A stretch of 16,851 nucleotides of DNA from Spirochaetaceae bacterium (GTDB lineage Bacteria; Spirochaetota; Spirochaetia; PWKH01). Each line of letters starts with the position of its first letter. The first letter of the stretch is position 1. The stretch is from the NCBI GenBank assembly GCA_003557605.1, contig PWNW01000317.1, forward strand, positions 1 through 16,851, read 5' to 3'. The translations under genes and the position numbers were made by a program. This document shows, piece after piece, positions 1 to 7,075 of this stretch. Under the pieces are notes generated by a model that was not told the origin of the DNA, did no database searches, and saw only the letters and a program-made list of their open reading frames with translations.

Positions 1-2153
1 CGGCTGCATCACTGATCATGGGCAGGGGGGGCAGAAAACTCTTTCTCTATCTCCTAGTCTCCCTTATTCCCTTTGTTACAGCAGTAATCTATCTTCATAT
101 CCTCTTCAGCGGCTCTTCAGTTGTGGTGTCTGCATTTCTTATCGATGTGTTTACCAGGAGGACTGCGGCGTATATTACTGGAATTATTCTCATTCTCCAG
201 CTTTTAATATTCCTGCTTAAAATTCTCACTGTTATGAAGCGGGAAACCGAATCTGTAAACGAGACCCTTCAGCTGCCGGATGAGCCTGTACCTGCAGAAG
301 AACCTTCTGATGACGGAACTCCGGAACTGAGATTCCCTTCTGTTCCTGACGTACCTGAACTGAAGTCATTTAGACTCAAATTCTCCCGTATTCAGGAAGA
401 ACCAGAACAGGATGAGGATGAGTATCTGGACCCTGAACCTGAAGAAGTTGTTCAGCTGGATGCAGCGCCTGATGATCCGCCGAAGGAAAAAGAGCATATT
501 CCAGATATTCTGGATTATCAGGAAGACGATTTGCTTCCGGAAGAACTGAATCCGAAATACGATGTTGAGGACGTCCCGATAATTCCTCCTGAAGATCCGG
601 ACTTTCAGCATGAAGCTGGAGAGCGGGAACTGGAAAAGGATGAGCTGGAAGAGATTGACCGGGACTGGGCCCGCCGTGAGGCTGAACAGCCCGCTTCCCG
701 GAAAAAGGGTTCTGCAAAACCCGTGGGAAGCTATCGGCAGCCCTCAGAGGAGCTTCTCTCTACATATCCCGATGTAGCTGAAGAAGGGACAGCGTATACC
801 CAGGAAGCGGCTTCAGCTTTGATGCAGACTTTTAAAGAATTCGGCATTGAGGCGAAACTGACGGGAATTCAGAAAGGCCCGGTGGTTACGATGTTTGAGA
901 TACTTCCTGCCCCGGGGGTGAGGGTGTCCTCCATAACAAATCTTTCAGACAACATCGCGCTGCAGCTCGCAGCTTCCCGGGTGAGAATTGTAGCCCCAAT
1001 TCCCGGCAAGCAGGCTGTGGGAATTGAAGTTCCCAACAGAAAACGGAGCATTGTCTCATTTCGTGAAATGCTGGCGGCCATGGACGAACACAGTCACTAC
1101 AAGATCCCCATGGTTCTCGGAAAAGACATCATGGGATCTTTGCGTGTTATTGATCTCGTGAGAACTCCGCATCTGCTGATTGCAGGGGCAACGGGATCAG
1201 GAAAATCTGTCTGTGTGAATGCGCTGATCTGTTCAATTCTTTATAGGCGCTCTCCCCGGGATGTACGGCTGATGCTGATAGATCCGAAGATCGTTGAACT
1301 GAAGCTTTATAATGATATCCCCCATCTTCTTACACCGGTGATCACAGAAGCAAAAAAGACCTTGAAGGCCCTTCAGTACTGCATCTATGAGATGGAACGG
1401 CGCTATAAACTGCTGGATGTCCTTGGAGTACGGGATATAAGCTCCTACAATGCCAAGATACGGAACAAGGGACTCACAGCTGAGCATCTTCCCTATATTG
1501 TTGTAATTATTGATGAATTTGCCGATCTTATGAGCACCATCGGCAAGGAGCTTGAGCACTATCTTGCAAGACTGGCTGCTATGGCGCGGGCAGTAGGTAT
1601 TCATCTTGTGCTTGCAACGCAGCGGCCCTCAACGAATGTCATAACAGGCCTGATAAAGGCGAATATTCCGTCCCGTATAGCCTTTATGGTGGTGAGCAAT
1701 ACCGATTCCAGGATAATTATCGATATGCCTGGCGCAGAAAAACTGCTCGGCAAGGGCGATATGCTGTTTCTCTCTTCCTGGGAGGCGTACCCGACAAGAA
1801 TACAGGGGTCCTTTCTTGCGGAAGAGGAGGTTGAAGGGGTTGTTGAGCAGGTAAAGGCCAACGGAGAACCAGACTATCTTGATGAGTCCTACTTTCTTGA
1901 TGATGAGGATGAAAACGGCTCTGAAGACTATGACGGTGAAAACTACGAAGACGATCCGCTGATGGGACAGGCCCTCAGGATTGTGCAGGAACGCTCCGTA
2001 GCTTCTGCATCAATGCTGCAGAGGCGGTTGAAAATCGGTTACAATCGTGCCGCCAGGTTGATTGAAATGATGGAGGAAATGGGAATTGTAGGTCCTGCTC
2101 AGGGCAGCAAACCCAGAGATGTTCTCAGATACCAGGACCTTGGTGATACATAG
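1..2153 (+). CDS. ftsK: FtsK/SpoIIIE DNA translocase, 5' end cut off
   Basis: This is the septal DNA translocase that moves chromosome ends through the division site in an ATP-driven way. The frame is open to the window edge (first codon at base 3). The ATG at 18 has no ribosome binding site and lies in a membrane segment, so the true start is upstream. Numbered from that ATG, two membrane helices are visible (about 8-30 and 50-70). A long acidic, proline-rich linker follows (about 75-225), then the motor. Walker A GATGSGKS is at about 390-397 and Walker B ends in D499-E500. The FtsK-type ATQRPS segment comes next. The C-terminal winged-helix gamma domain (about 646-705), which reads polar DNA signals in this family, is complete. 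A second acidic patch (about 618-645) joins motor and gamma domain. The stop codon TAG overlaps the ribosome binding site of the next gene, suggesting cotranscription. Family assignment is secure; only the N-terminus is missing. Confidence 0.95.
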   Translation, partial: AASLIMGRGGRKLFLYLLVSLIPFVTAVIYLHILFSGSSVVVSAFLIDVFTRRTAAYITGIILILQLLIFLLKILTVMKRETESVNETLQLPDEPVPAEEPSDDGTPELRFPSVPDVPELKSFRLKFSRIQEEPEQDEDEYLDPEPEEVVQLDAAPDDPPKEKEHIPDILDYQEDDLLPEELNPKYDVEDVPIIPPEDPDFQHEAGERELEKDELEEIDRDWARREAEQPASRKKGSAKPVGSYRQPSEELLSTYPDVAEEGTAYTQEAASALMQTFKEFGIEAKLTGIQKGPVVTMFEILPAPGVRVSSITNLSDNIALQLAASRVRIVAPIPGKQAVGIEVPNRKRSIVSFREMLAAMDEHSHYKIPMVLGKDIMGSLRVIDLVRTPHLLIAGATGSGKSVCVNALICSILYRRSPRDVRLMLIDPKIVELKLYNDIPHLLTPVITEAKKTLKALQYCIYEMERRYKLLDVLGVRDISSYNAKIRNKGLTAEHLPYIVVIIDEFADLMSTIGKELEHYLARLAAMARAVGIHLVLATQRPSTNVITGLIKANIPSRIAFMVVSNTDSRIIIDMPGAEKLLGKGDMLFLSSWEAYPTRIQGSFLAEEEVEGVVEQVKANGEPDYLDESYFLDDEDENGSEDYDGENYEDDPLMGQALRIVQERSVASASMLQRRLKIGYNRAARLIEMMEEMGIVGPAQGSKPRDVLRYQDLGDT

Positions 2154-2166
2154 GAGCAGAAAAACT

Positions 2167-2991
2167 GTGAAGTCTGCGATAAAAAACAGAGAACTGGTTC
2201 CCGAATCTGAAGCAGTGGTGCCCGTAAGCATCAGAGAAGTATTTTTTAATTTCAGTGTCTATGAATCAATCAAGGTGCTCAAGGGCGCAGCGGTATTTCT
2301 TGAGGACCATCTGGGCAGGCTCTTTGATTCTGCCCACCGTCTTGAAATCCCAAATCCCTTTAAGTGTGAGGAAATAGCGGATCTTGTGTACAAGCTGATT
2401 CATCATGATGCAATTGACCGTGCAACCCTGAGAATTCAGCTTATAGGCGGCAGTTCCCCAATGCTTTTCATCTTTTATACAGATCTTCCCCATTATCCCA
2501 TTGAGTACTACCGTGACGGGATCAGGGTGATCACCTATGAGGGAGAGCGGGTTATCCCTGAAGTGAAGTCTACGTCTCTGCTGCTCAACTATGTTGCGTT
2601 ACGCGAGGCTGCACGAAGAGATGCCTTTGAGGCACTGCTGGTTGACCGATGGGAGTGTTCTATTGAAGGAACCAGATCTAATGTGTTCGCACTTCAAGGA
2701 AACACGTTGATTACTGCAGGAGCGGGGGTGCTTGCAGGGGTGACACGAAAGCATATCATCGAGAGTGCTAAAAAAATTGGTTTAAAAGTGGATTATACCT
2801 GCCTTCGGGTTCATGACCTGAAGGGCAAGGAATATGATGAGGTGTTTATATCGAGTACCAGTATGGGAGCCATGCCGGTCAGCCATATTGACGGGATCTG
2901 CATCAGCAGGGATTTTGAGAAGACCCTGCGGATTCATGAACTGGTGAGAAATCTGGAACGTGAATATGTGGATGCAAGGACTGTTCAATAA
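2167..2991 (+). CDS. Class IV PLP-dependent aminotransferase (D-amino-acid/branched-chain type)
   Basis: A predicted pyridoxal-phosphate enzyme of the class IV fold (BCAT, D-alanine aminotransferase, aminodeoxychorismate lyase). I chose GTG 2167 (274 aa) because AGGAG at 2152-2156 sits 10 nt before it. The longer in-frame ATG at 2119 has no such site and would overlap ftsK by 35 bp. With this start the catalytic lysine is K134 in EVKSTSLL, a context closer to D-amino-acid aminotransferase than to IlvE. The conserved EGTRSNVF (167-174) and the phosphate-binding GVLAGVTR (187-194) follow in the usual order. An arginine (R51, in EDHLGRL) matches the family N-terminal domain. The usual GDGVYE start of the fold reads NFSVYE here, so the substrate is uncertain: an amino-acid transaminase or a lyase are both possible. 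It sits between ftsK and a helicase gene, which gives no pathway hint. Confidence 0.85.
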   Translation: MKSAIKNRELVPESEAVVPVSIREVFFNFSVYESIKVLKGAAVFLEDHLGRLFDSAHRLEIPNPFKCEEIADLVYKLIHHDAIDRATLRIQLIGGSSPMLFIFYTDLPHYPIEYYRDGIRVITYEGERVIPEVKSTSLLLNYVALREAARRDAFEALLVDRWECSIEGTRSNVFALQGNTLITAGAGVLAGVTRKHIIESAKKIGLKVDYTCLRVHDLKGKEYDEVFISSTSMGAMPVSHIDGICISRDFEKTLRIHELVRNLEREYVDARTVQ

Positions 2992-3011
2992 TCTGAATAC
3001 CGCGATATACT
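2984..3011 (+). promoter_or_regulatory. Possible promoter for the helicase gene
   Basis: TATACT at 3006-3011 lies 29 bp before the helicase start, with a weak TTCAAT at 2984-2989 (spacer 16 bp). Identical TATACT hexamers precede three other genes in this window, which raises its credibility slightly. The -35 match is poor, so transcription from upstream is equally possible. Confidence 0.35.
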
Positions 3012-3039
3012 GTACAAAACGACTACAGAAAGAAGGATT

Positions 3040-4578
3040 ATGAAATTTTCAGAATATAATTTCCATGAAAAAGTGCTTAAAGGAATAGAAACTGCTCAGT
3101 TTGAAGAACCGATGCCGGTGCAGGAGCAGGTATTTGCTCACTCGCTGCAGGGAAGGGATGTACTGGTCCAGTCCCAGACAGGATCGGGAAAGACAGCAGC
3201 CTTTCTTATCACCTATCTGGACCGGTTTGTTCGGGAAGAGAAACCCTTCAAGGCGCTGATTATTGTTCCGACACGGGAACTTGCTGACCAGATAGAAGAT
3301 GATGCGAGACTCCTTGCTTCGGGGATTCCCGATATTCGGATTGCCACCTTTTTCGGAGGCATGGGGTATCAGAAGCAGGACAAGGCAGTTACTCTGGGGG
3401 TTGATCTTTTTATCGGCACCCCTGGAAGGCTGATTGATTTTCAAAGTTCAAAAAAAATTGACTTCACTTCACTTGATATGGTCATCATTGATGAAGCTGA
3501 CCGTCTCTTTGATATGGGTTTCTATCCCGACATTAAAAAAATGCTCAGCAGGATGCGTCCTGCAGCAGAGCGACAGACTATGCTGTTCAGTGCAACCTTG
3601 AGCACCAGGGTTCGTCATCTTGCGTGGGAATATATGAGTAATCCAGCAACGGTGGAAATTGAGGCCGAACGGGTTACCGTGGAAGACATTAAACAAGGGA
3701 TCTACCATGTACCGAAGGATGAAAAATTTAAGCTTCTGCTCCATGTGATAAACCAGCGAAACCCGGAGAATGCTCTGATCTTCACCAATACACGGCACCG
3801 GGCAGTGGAGGTGGCTAAGCGTCTTCAAATCAACGGATACCAGTCGCAGTTTCTTATGGGGGATTTGCCCCAGAGAAAGCGTTTGAAGATTATCAACAGC
3901 ATGAAGGAAGGGAAACTGAGATTCCTGGTTGCTACAGATGTGGCTGCCAGGGGACTTCATATTAATGACCTTTCTCTGGTGGTCAACTATGATATCCCCG
4001 AGGATTATGAAAACTATGTTCATCGAATTGGAAGGACCGCCAGAGCCGGGAAATCGGGAGCTGCAGTTTCCTTTGCCTGTGAGCAGTTCGTATACGGACT
4101 TGAGGCAATCGAAAACTTCATTAAGATGAAAATCCCTGTGGAATGGCAAGATTCACTTGAAGATGTGGATGATAAAAGTACTGATGTACCGGCGGGAGAA
4201 CTGAAATATCGGACCCAGCAGGAACGAAGGCCTTCTTCCCGTCAGCCCCGGGGACCGAGAAATCGAAAACCCAAGGAACAGGAGAAGCGGGTACGGCAGA
4301 AGCCGAAGAAGAAGGATCATCCAGTCACTCCCGATGCTCCTGCACCGAAAAGCAGGAAACCCCAGCGGCAGACCGTCCGGCAGCATGAGGAATCAAGCAT
4401 TCAGGCTCTGCCCCTTGAACAGCGCATTGCTATTTATAAGGAAAAATACGGTTCTTCACTTGAAAAAAGATCAGAGGAAGCAAAACCAAAACAACAGAAG
4501 AACACAGAAGCAGAGCCGGTACAGAAAAGCAGAAAAGGCAGAGGACTGTTTTCACGGCTCTTCAGAAAAGAACAGTGA
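3040..4578 (+). CDS. DEAD-box ATP-dependent RNA helicase, RhlB-like, with long basic tail
   Basis: An RNA helicase that unwinds or remodels RNA duplexes using ATP, probably in mRNA decay or ribosome assembly. All motifs are present: Q motif (Q28), motif I SQTGSGKT (45-52), Ia PTREL (77-81), GTPGRL (126-131), DEAD (151-154), SAT (184-186), motif V ATDVAARG (298-305) and VI HRIGRTAR (328-335). From memory the core resembles E. coli RhlB (GTxGRLID, LFSATLSxRVR, GDxxQxKRL), more than DeaD or RhlE. The core ends near residue 380. About 130 residues follow that are rich in K, R, P and Q, a likely RNA-binding or partner-binding tail that ends in a distinct GLFSRLFRKEQ segment. AAGGA (3033-3037) lies very near the ATG. 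The next gene, plsC, follows after 39 bp. Whether it is a true RhlB orthologue cannot be decided here. Confidence 0.95.
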   Translation: MKFSEYNFHEKVLKGIETAQFEEPMPVQEQVFAHSLQGRDVLVQSQTGSGKTAAFLITYLDRFVREEKPFKALIIVPTRELADQIEDDARLLASGIPDIRIATFFGGMGYQKQDKAVTLGVDLFIGTPGRLIDFQSSKKIDFTSLDMVIIDEADRLFDMGFYPDIKKMLSRMRPAAERQTMLFSATLSTRVRHLAWEYMSNPATVEIEAERVTVEDIKQGIYHVPKDEKFKLLLHVINQRNPENALIFTNTRHRAVEVAKRLQINGYQSQFLMGDLPQRKRLKIINSMKEGKLRFLVATDVAARGLHINDLSLVVNYDIPEDYENYVHRIGRTARAGKSGAAVSFACEQFVYGLEAIENFIKMKIPVEWQDSLEDVDDKSTDVPAGELKYRTQQERRPSSRQPRGPRNRKPKEQEKRVRQKPKKKDHPVTPDAPAPKSRKPQRQTVRQHEESSIQALPLEQRIAIYKEKYGSSLEKRSEEAKPKQQKNTEAEPVQKSRKGRGLFSRLFRKEQ

Positions 4579-4617
4579 TAGATGGAAAATAATTTGGAGT
4601 AACCAGAGGGTTTATCA

Positions 4618-5373
4618 ATGAAGGTGCTGAGAATGATTCATACAGCATTGGTTGTGCTGTACATTATGATGCTTTTTTTCTTTGTATCCCTCAGCGCATT
4701 TGTCCCGTATTTTCTGCTGAGGATTCTAGGGAAACGAGGTCGAGCAGACCAGATTCTTCGGAGCAATGGACGGTTTCTTTCAAGACGAATCATCCAAGGT
4801 TTTGGCGGAACGGTTTCTGCCGAAGGGCTGGAGAAATTCCCTGCAGACGCGGAAAGAATCTGTATTGTTTCAAATCATCAAAGCCTGATCGATATTCCCC
4901 TGCTGGTCGGGTATTTGCCTGTATGGGCAGGATTCATAGCAAAAGAAGAGCTTACGGGGGTTCCGTTCCTCAGACAGTGGATGCGTGCCATGGGCTGTGT
5001 GTATATTATGCGAGGGAATCCGAGGTCGTCAATAAAGATGATCCTTGACGGGGTTAAGGCTATTAAATCAGGAAATCCCCTCATAATATTCCCGGAGGGA
5101 ACCAGAAGCAGGTCCAATACGGTGAATCTCTTTAAACCAGGAAGCCTGAAGCTGGCTACCCGATCCAAGTCGCTGCTGATTCCGGTTACCATTCAAAACA
5201 CCTATCATTTATGGGAAGAGGAAAAGCTGCTGCATCCCAGTGAACTGCTTTTGATTATTCATGATCCGATTGACACTGCTGAACTTGGTGAAGGTGAAGA
5301 AAAACTGCTGCCCCAACGTGTGGAGGCCATCATCAGTTCATCGGCCCAGCAGGCTGAAAGATCATCGGGGTGA
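4618..5373 (+). CDS. plsC: 1-acyl-sn-glycerol-3-phosphate acyltransferase (PlsC family)
   Basis: This enzyme adds the second acyl chain to lysophosphatidic acid, giving phosphatidic acid for membrane lipid synthesis. At 251 aa it has normal PlsC length. An N-terminal hydrophobic helix (about 11-35) anchors it in the inner membrane. The catalytic HX4D motif is H87-QSLI-D92 in the NHQSLID context, and the substrate-binding FPEGTRS is at 159-165. AGAGGG (4605-4610) lies 7 nt before the ATG. It is the last gene of the + strand run that starts with ftsK and is followed directly by a hairpin terminator. Related acyltransferases for other lipids (for example ornithine lipids) share these motifs, so the acceptor is inferred from the family. 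Confidence 0.92.
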   Translation: MKVLRMIHTALVVLYIMMLFFFVSLSAFVPYFLLRILGKRGRADQILRSNGRFLSRRIIQGFGGTVSAEGLEKFPADAERICIVSNHQSLIDIPLLVGYLPVWAGFIAKEELTGVPFLRQWMRAMGCVYIMRGNPRSSIKMILDGVKAIKSGNPLIIFPEGTRSRSNTVNLFKPGSLKLATRSKSLLIPVTIQNTYHLWEEEKLLHPSELLLIIHDPIDTAELGEGEEKLLPQRVEAIISSSAQQAERSSG

Positions 5374-5381
5374 ATCTAAAC

Positions 5382-5407
5382 AAGCCGACCCCTTTCGAGG
5401 TCGGCTT
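5382..5407. terminator. Bidirectional hairpin terminator between plsC and the convergent gene
   Basis: A perfect 9-bp stem, AAGCCGACC and GGTCGGCTT, encloses an 8-nt loop. It lies 8 bp after the plsC stop and 18 bp after the stop of the convergent exported-protein gene. On the minus strand the hairpin is followed by a T-rich run (TTGTTTAGATT). On the plus strand the downstream T content is poor. It probably ends both transcripts, more efficiently on the minus side. Confidence 0.75.
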
Positions 5408-5425
5408 ACATATCATACAAGTCTC

Positions 5426-5983
5426 TTACTGATCTCTTTGAAATAGACTTTGCCGCAGGTCCTGTTGATTCGGTAAGGGATTCCCTCGCTCGCCTTGAAC
5501 GGTTACCCTTTGCTGGTAGGGCTCGTCAACAGCGCGCAGTCCCTGCTGATCAGCCTGCTGAACACGCTCTCCGCTTCCTGCCCATCGAGAAAACCGGCCT
5601 TCATTCCAGAAACTGATGTCCCCTGTGGTGCTCTCTATCAGTATCGGAGCGATATGATCCTTGTAGACAAACCCCCGTACTACAGCAGGGGAATTCTGCT
5701 CAAACAGATCTTCTGCATCATGCCCGGCAGGTCCCATATGAAGTTCATAGATAATTTCATCGGCTTCCAGATGCCATTCTCCGTGTGAATAGAATAACTT
5801 TCCAGAATACGTCTCATCTGTTCCGTATCTGGCTACCTCTCTTCCTACCGGATCGTCGAGATCAGGAATCTCCTGAGGTTCAGGTGCCTCAGCTGACGGG
5901 GTCTGCTGGTCTTCCATGGTTCCCTGTGCTCCTAAAGCGAAGACAAAAAGAATTAAAAAAATTGTTACTGCTGTTTTCTTCAT
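5426..5983 (-). CDS. Exported protein with predicted OB-like beta domain; function unknown
   Basis: A 185-aa secreted or periplasmic protein. It has a clear signal peptide (MKKTAVTIF..., cleavage probably after ALGAQG near residue 21). A proline- and acid-rich linker (about 22-56) leads to a compact domain at about 58-137 with GEWHLEADEIIYELHMGP, VVRGFVYKD and a closing SFWNEGRF-RWAGSG. I recall similar small OB-like exported proteins encoded near 4Fe-4S membrane proteins; this is memory, not a search. The tail (138-185) is unusually glutamine-rich. The start is supported by AAGGAG (minus strand, 5991-5996) 7 nt upstream. Direct GGTAAAGA-type repeats 11 bp apart lie 65 bp upstream and match those before the Fe-S/two-component operon at 10603, suggesting shared control. 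A +1 frame over the tail also reads protein-like, so a frameshift near the 3' end is not excluded. Confidence 0.75.
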   Translation of the reverse strand: MKKTAVTIFLILFVFALGAQGTMEDQQTPSAEAPEPQEIPDLDDPVGREVARYGTDETYSGKLFYSHGEWHLEADEIIYELHMGPAGHDAEDLFEQNSPAVVRGFVYKDHIAPILIESTTGDISFWNEGRFSRWAGSGERVQQADQQGLRAVDEPYQQRVTVQGERGNPLPNQQDLRQSLFQRDQ

Positions 5984-6048
5984 ACAGTCACTCCTTACGT
6001 TTGATATCCTAAATCTATGCCTGCAAGATGGAGCATTCCTGAGCAGTC

Positions 6049-6067
6049 AGTAAAGAATTGGTAAAGA
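6049..6067 (-). promoter_or_regulatory. Direct repeats, predicted response-regulator site
   Basis: Read on the plus strand, AGTAAAGA (6049-6056) and GGTAAAGA (6060-6067) are tandem with an 11-bp period, one helical turn. This layout is typical of OmpR/PhoB-family binding sites. They lie 65-84 bp upstream of the exported-protein start on the minus strand, with an A-tract (minus strand) just upstream. The same octamer occurs twice before the four-gene operon at 10603. Confidence 0.5.
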
Positions 6068-6092
6068 TGAAAACTTTTTTTGCCTCCGATAC

Positions 6093-6230
6093 TGCAATAT
6101 TCCTGTTGAACAGGTCCAAGGTGCAGATCAGCAGGGCTGTGATGCGTCTAAAGGACTTTACATATTTGCTATCGGCACAGAACAACGGACCCTTGCAGCA
6201 GTGAAGATTGATCCAGCTTCCGGCAGATAG
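6093..6230 (+). pseudogene. Possible gene remnant (beta-propeller-like fragment)
   Basis: No intact gene is visible between 5984 and 6244. One plus-strand frame stays open from 6054 to TAG at 6228-6230. Its last part reads like protein: GLYIFAIGTEQRTLAAVKID followed by PASGR. This loosely resembles one blade of a lactonase-type beta-propeller. There is no start codon with a ribosome binding site and no further blade. It may be a decayed fragment or chance; confidence is low. Confidence 0.2.
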
Positions 6231-6244
6231 TGATACTTTCTTTC

Positions 6245-6670
6245 CTATGGTGAATCTGGTGTCACCAGCTCAAGCCTGGGATAGCATTGACGCATACGCT
6301 TCGGATCACGGGTTATCAAGGGGATGGACCGTACTGCAGCATGTGCACCAATAAAAAAATCAGGAAGCGGAGCAGTCTTTTCTCCGCCCCGTTCTCTGTA
6401 TGCTTTATAAGCCTTTCCTGCTAAAAAAGCTGCCTCTTCAGGGATTGGTTCGATGACAATACCCATATTTTTAAGTATAGTCACTATTTTTTCAATACGT
6501 GAAAACCCTATTGAAATCTCCGAAAAAACTATTTGATTTATTATAAGATCCCCATTTTTCCCTGCTGCAGTAAGCTTCTGGATAGACCATGCTTTCCAAA
6601 CTGGATCATTGGTGAAGAGATCAAGCAGAATGCATGAATCAATAAAGGTTCTTCTATGGGAGTTATTCAT
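6245..6670 (-). CDS. vapC: PIN-domain ribonuclease toxin (VapC family)
   Basis: The toxin half of a VapBC pair. PIN-domain toxins cut specific RNAs (often tRNA or rRNA) using Mg2+ held by acidic residues. The start could be GTG 6676, ATG 6673 or ATG 6670. I chose 6670 (141 aa) since AAGGGG lies about 5 nt before it. With this start the PIN acidic residues are D11 (TFIDSCILLD), E50 (VFSEI), D103 (PLPDFFIGAHA) and D121 (ITRDPKR), all in place, so the toxin looks active. The start overlaps the antitoxin stop by 8 bp, implying translational coupling. The pair lies alone between unrelated genes, a typical position for a mobile TA module. Target RNA is unknown. Confidence 0.93.
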   Translation of the reverse strand: MNNSHRRTFIDSCILLDLFTNDPVWKAWSIQKLTAAGKNGDLIINQIVFSEISIGFSRIEKIVTILKNMGIVIEPIPEEAAFLAGKAYKAYRERGGEKTAPLPDFFIGAHAAVRSIPLITRDPKRMRQCYPRLELVTPDSP

Positions 6671-6884
6671 CATCACCCCTTGTCAGATTCATGATCTCTT
6701 CAGTTGACAGTTGGATGTCAGCAGTTCCGCTGTACTGTTCGAACAGCTCAGTGGTCCTGGGACGGGGAATCAGCAGAATCTTATCGTCTTCACAGATAAA
6801 ATCAACCTGGGTATCAGAGGTGATGTGATACTTTTTTCTGATATCTTTGGGGATAGTTACCTGTCCCTTGCTTGTCACATTCAT
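6663..6884 (-). CDS. vapB: AbrB/SpoVT-type antitoxin (VapB family)
   Basis: The antitoxin and likely autorepressor of the VapC toxin encoded just downstream. I chose ATG 6884 (73 aa): AAGAGG lies 7 nt upstream and the protein then begins directly with the swapped-hairpin fold, MNVTSKGQVTIPKDIRKKYH. A longer in-frame start at 6971 would add 29 residues encoded over the promoter and is rejected. Residues 1-45 form the AbrB-type DNA-binding beta domain. The C-terminal 28 residues (ELFEQYSGTADIQLSTEEIM) would wrap around the toxin. A 28-bp imperfect palindrome covers the ribosome binding site and the -10 region, fitting repression by the VapBC complex. Confidence 0.93.
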   Translation of the reverse strand: MNVTSKGQVTIPKDIRKKYHITSDTQVDFICEDDKILLIPRPRTTELFEQYSGTADIQLSTEEIMNLTRGDDE

Positions 6885-6885
6885 A

Positions 6886-6913
6886 GTATTACCTCTTACG
6901 GTAAGAGTAATAC
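6886..6913 (-). promoter_or_regulatory. Palindromic operator of vapBC
   Basis: GTATTACCTCTTAC and GTAAGAGTAATAC form an imperfect inverted repeat: the arms match over 13 bp with one extra C on the left. It starts 2 bp before the vapB start codon, covers its ribosome binding site and overlaps the proposed -10 element. This is the expected place for the autoregulatory site of an AbrB-type antitoxin. Confidence 0.7.
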
Positions 6914-6932
6914 CTATGTGCAATACAGTCAA
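6904..6932 (-). promoter_or_regulatory. vapBC promoter
   Basis: On the minus strand TTGACT (6932-6927) is followed after 17 bp by TACTCT (6909-6904). The -35 is near consensus and the -10 is weaker and lies inside the palindrome, so repressor binding would block polymerase. Confidence 0.5.
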
Positions 6933-7017
6933 GGATTTGATGCGATAAGCCGCTCTGCTTCCATGCCGCAATACAGCTGTTCCGTTCTTCCTGGGTATGC
7001 ATGGTTTTTTTTATGAC

Positions 7018-7036
7018 CTATCCTCCTGCAGGATAG
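7018..7036 (-). terminator. Weak hairpin after the histidine kinase gene
   Basis: CTATCCT and AGGATAG form a 7-bp stem with a 5-nt loop, 40 bp beyond the kinase stop codon. The minus-strand transcript continues into an A-run, not a U-run, so it is not a classical intrinsic terminator. It may mark the 3' end of the operon by protecting RNA. Confidence 0.3.
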
Positions 7037-7075
7037 TATCCATGACTGATTATGCTTTTGGCAGGTGGGGTTGTA

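Noticed and set aside
18..20. ATG at 18 as the true ftsK start
   Set aside because: There is no ribosome binding site, the frame is open to the window edge, and only two of the usual four membrane helices would remain.
2119..2166. Longer aminotransferase start overlapping ftsK
   Set aside because: There is no Shine-Dalgarno sequence at 2119, while AGGAG is well placed for GTG 2167. The extra 16 residues do not look like the family.
3469..4149. 226-codon open frame antisense to the helicase gene
   Set aside because: It lies wholly opposite a conserved helicase core, has no ribosome binding site or recognisable motif, and is explained by codon structure on the coding strand.
5413..5593. Alternative +1 frame at the 3' end of the exported-protein gene
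   Set aside because: From the A-run at 5590-5593 (T-run on the coding strand) the other frame reads more like normal protein (FLDGQEAESVFSRLISRD..., later GIPYRINRTCGKVYFKEISK) than the glutamine-rich annotated tail. I rejected a frameshift because that frame has an internal stop (5503-5505) and the annotated frame keeps RWAGSG, which I recall as a conserved end of this domain. A comparison with relatives would settle it.
6885..6971. Longer antitoxin start at 6971
   Set aside because: The added residues would be encoded by the promoter and palindrome, and MNVTSKGQVTIPKDIRKK is the normal start of AbrB-type antitoxins with a good ribosome binding site.
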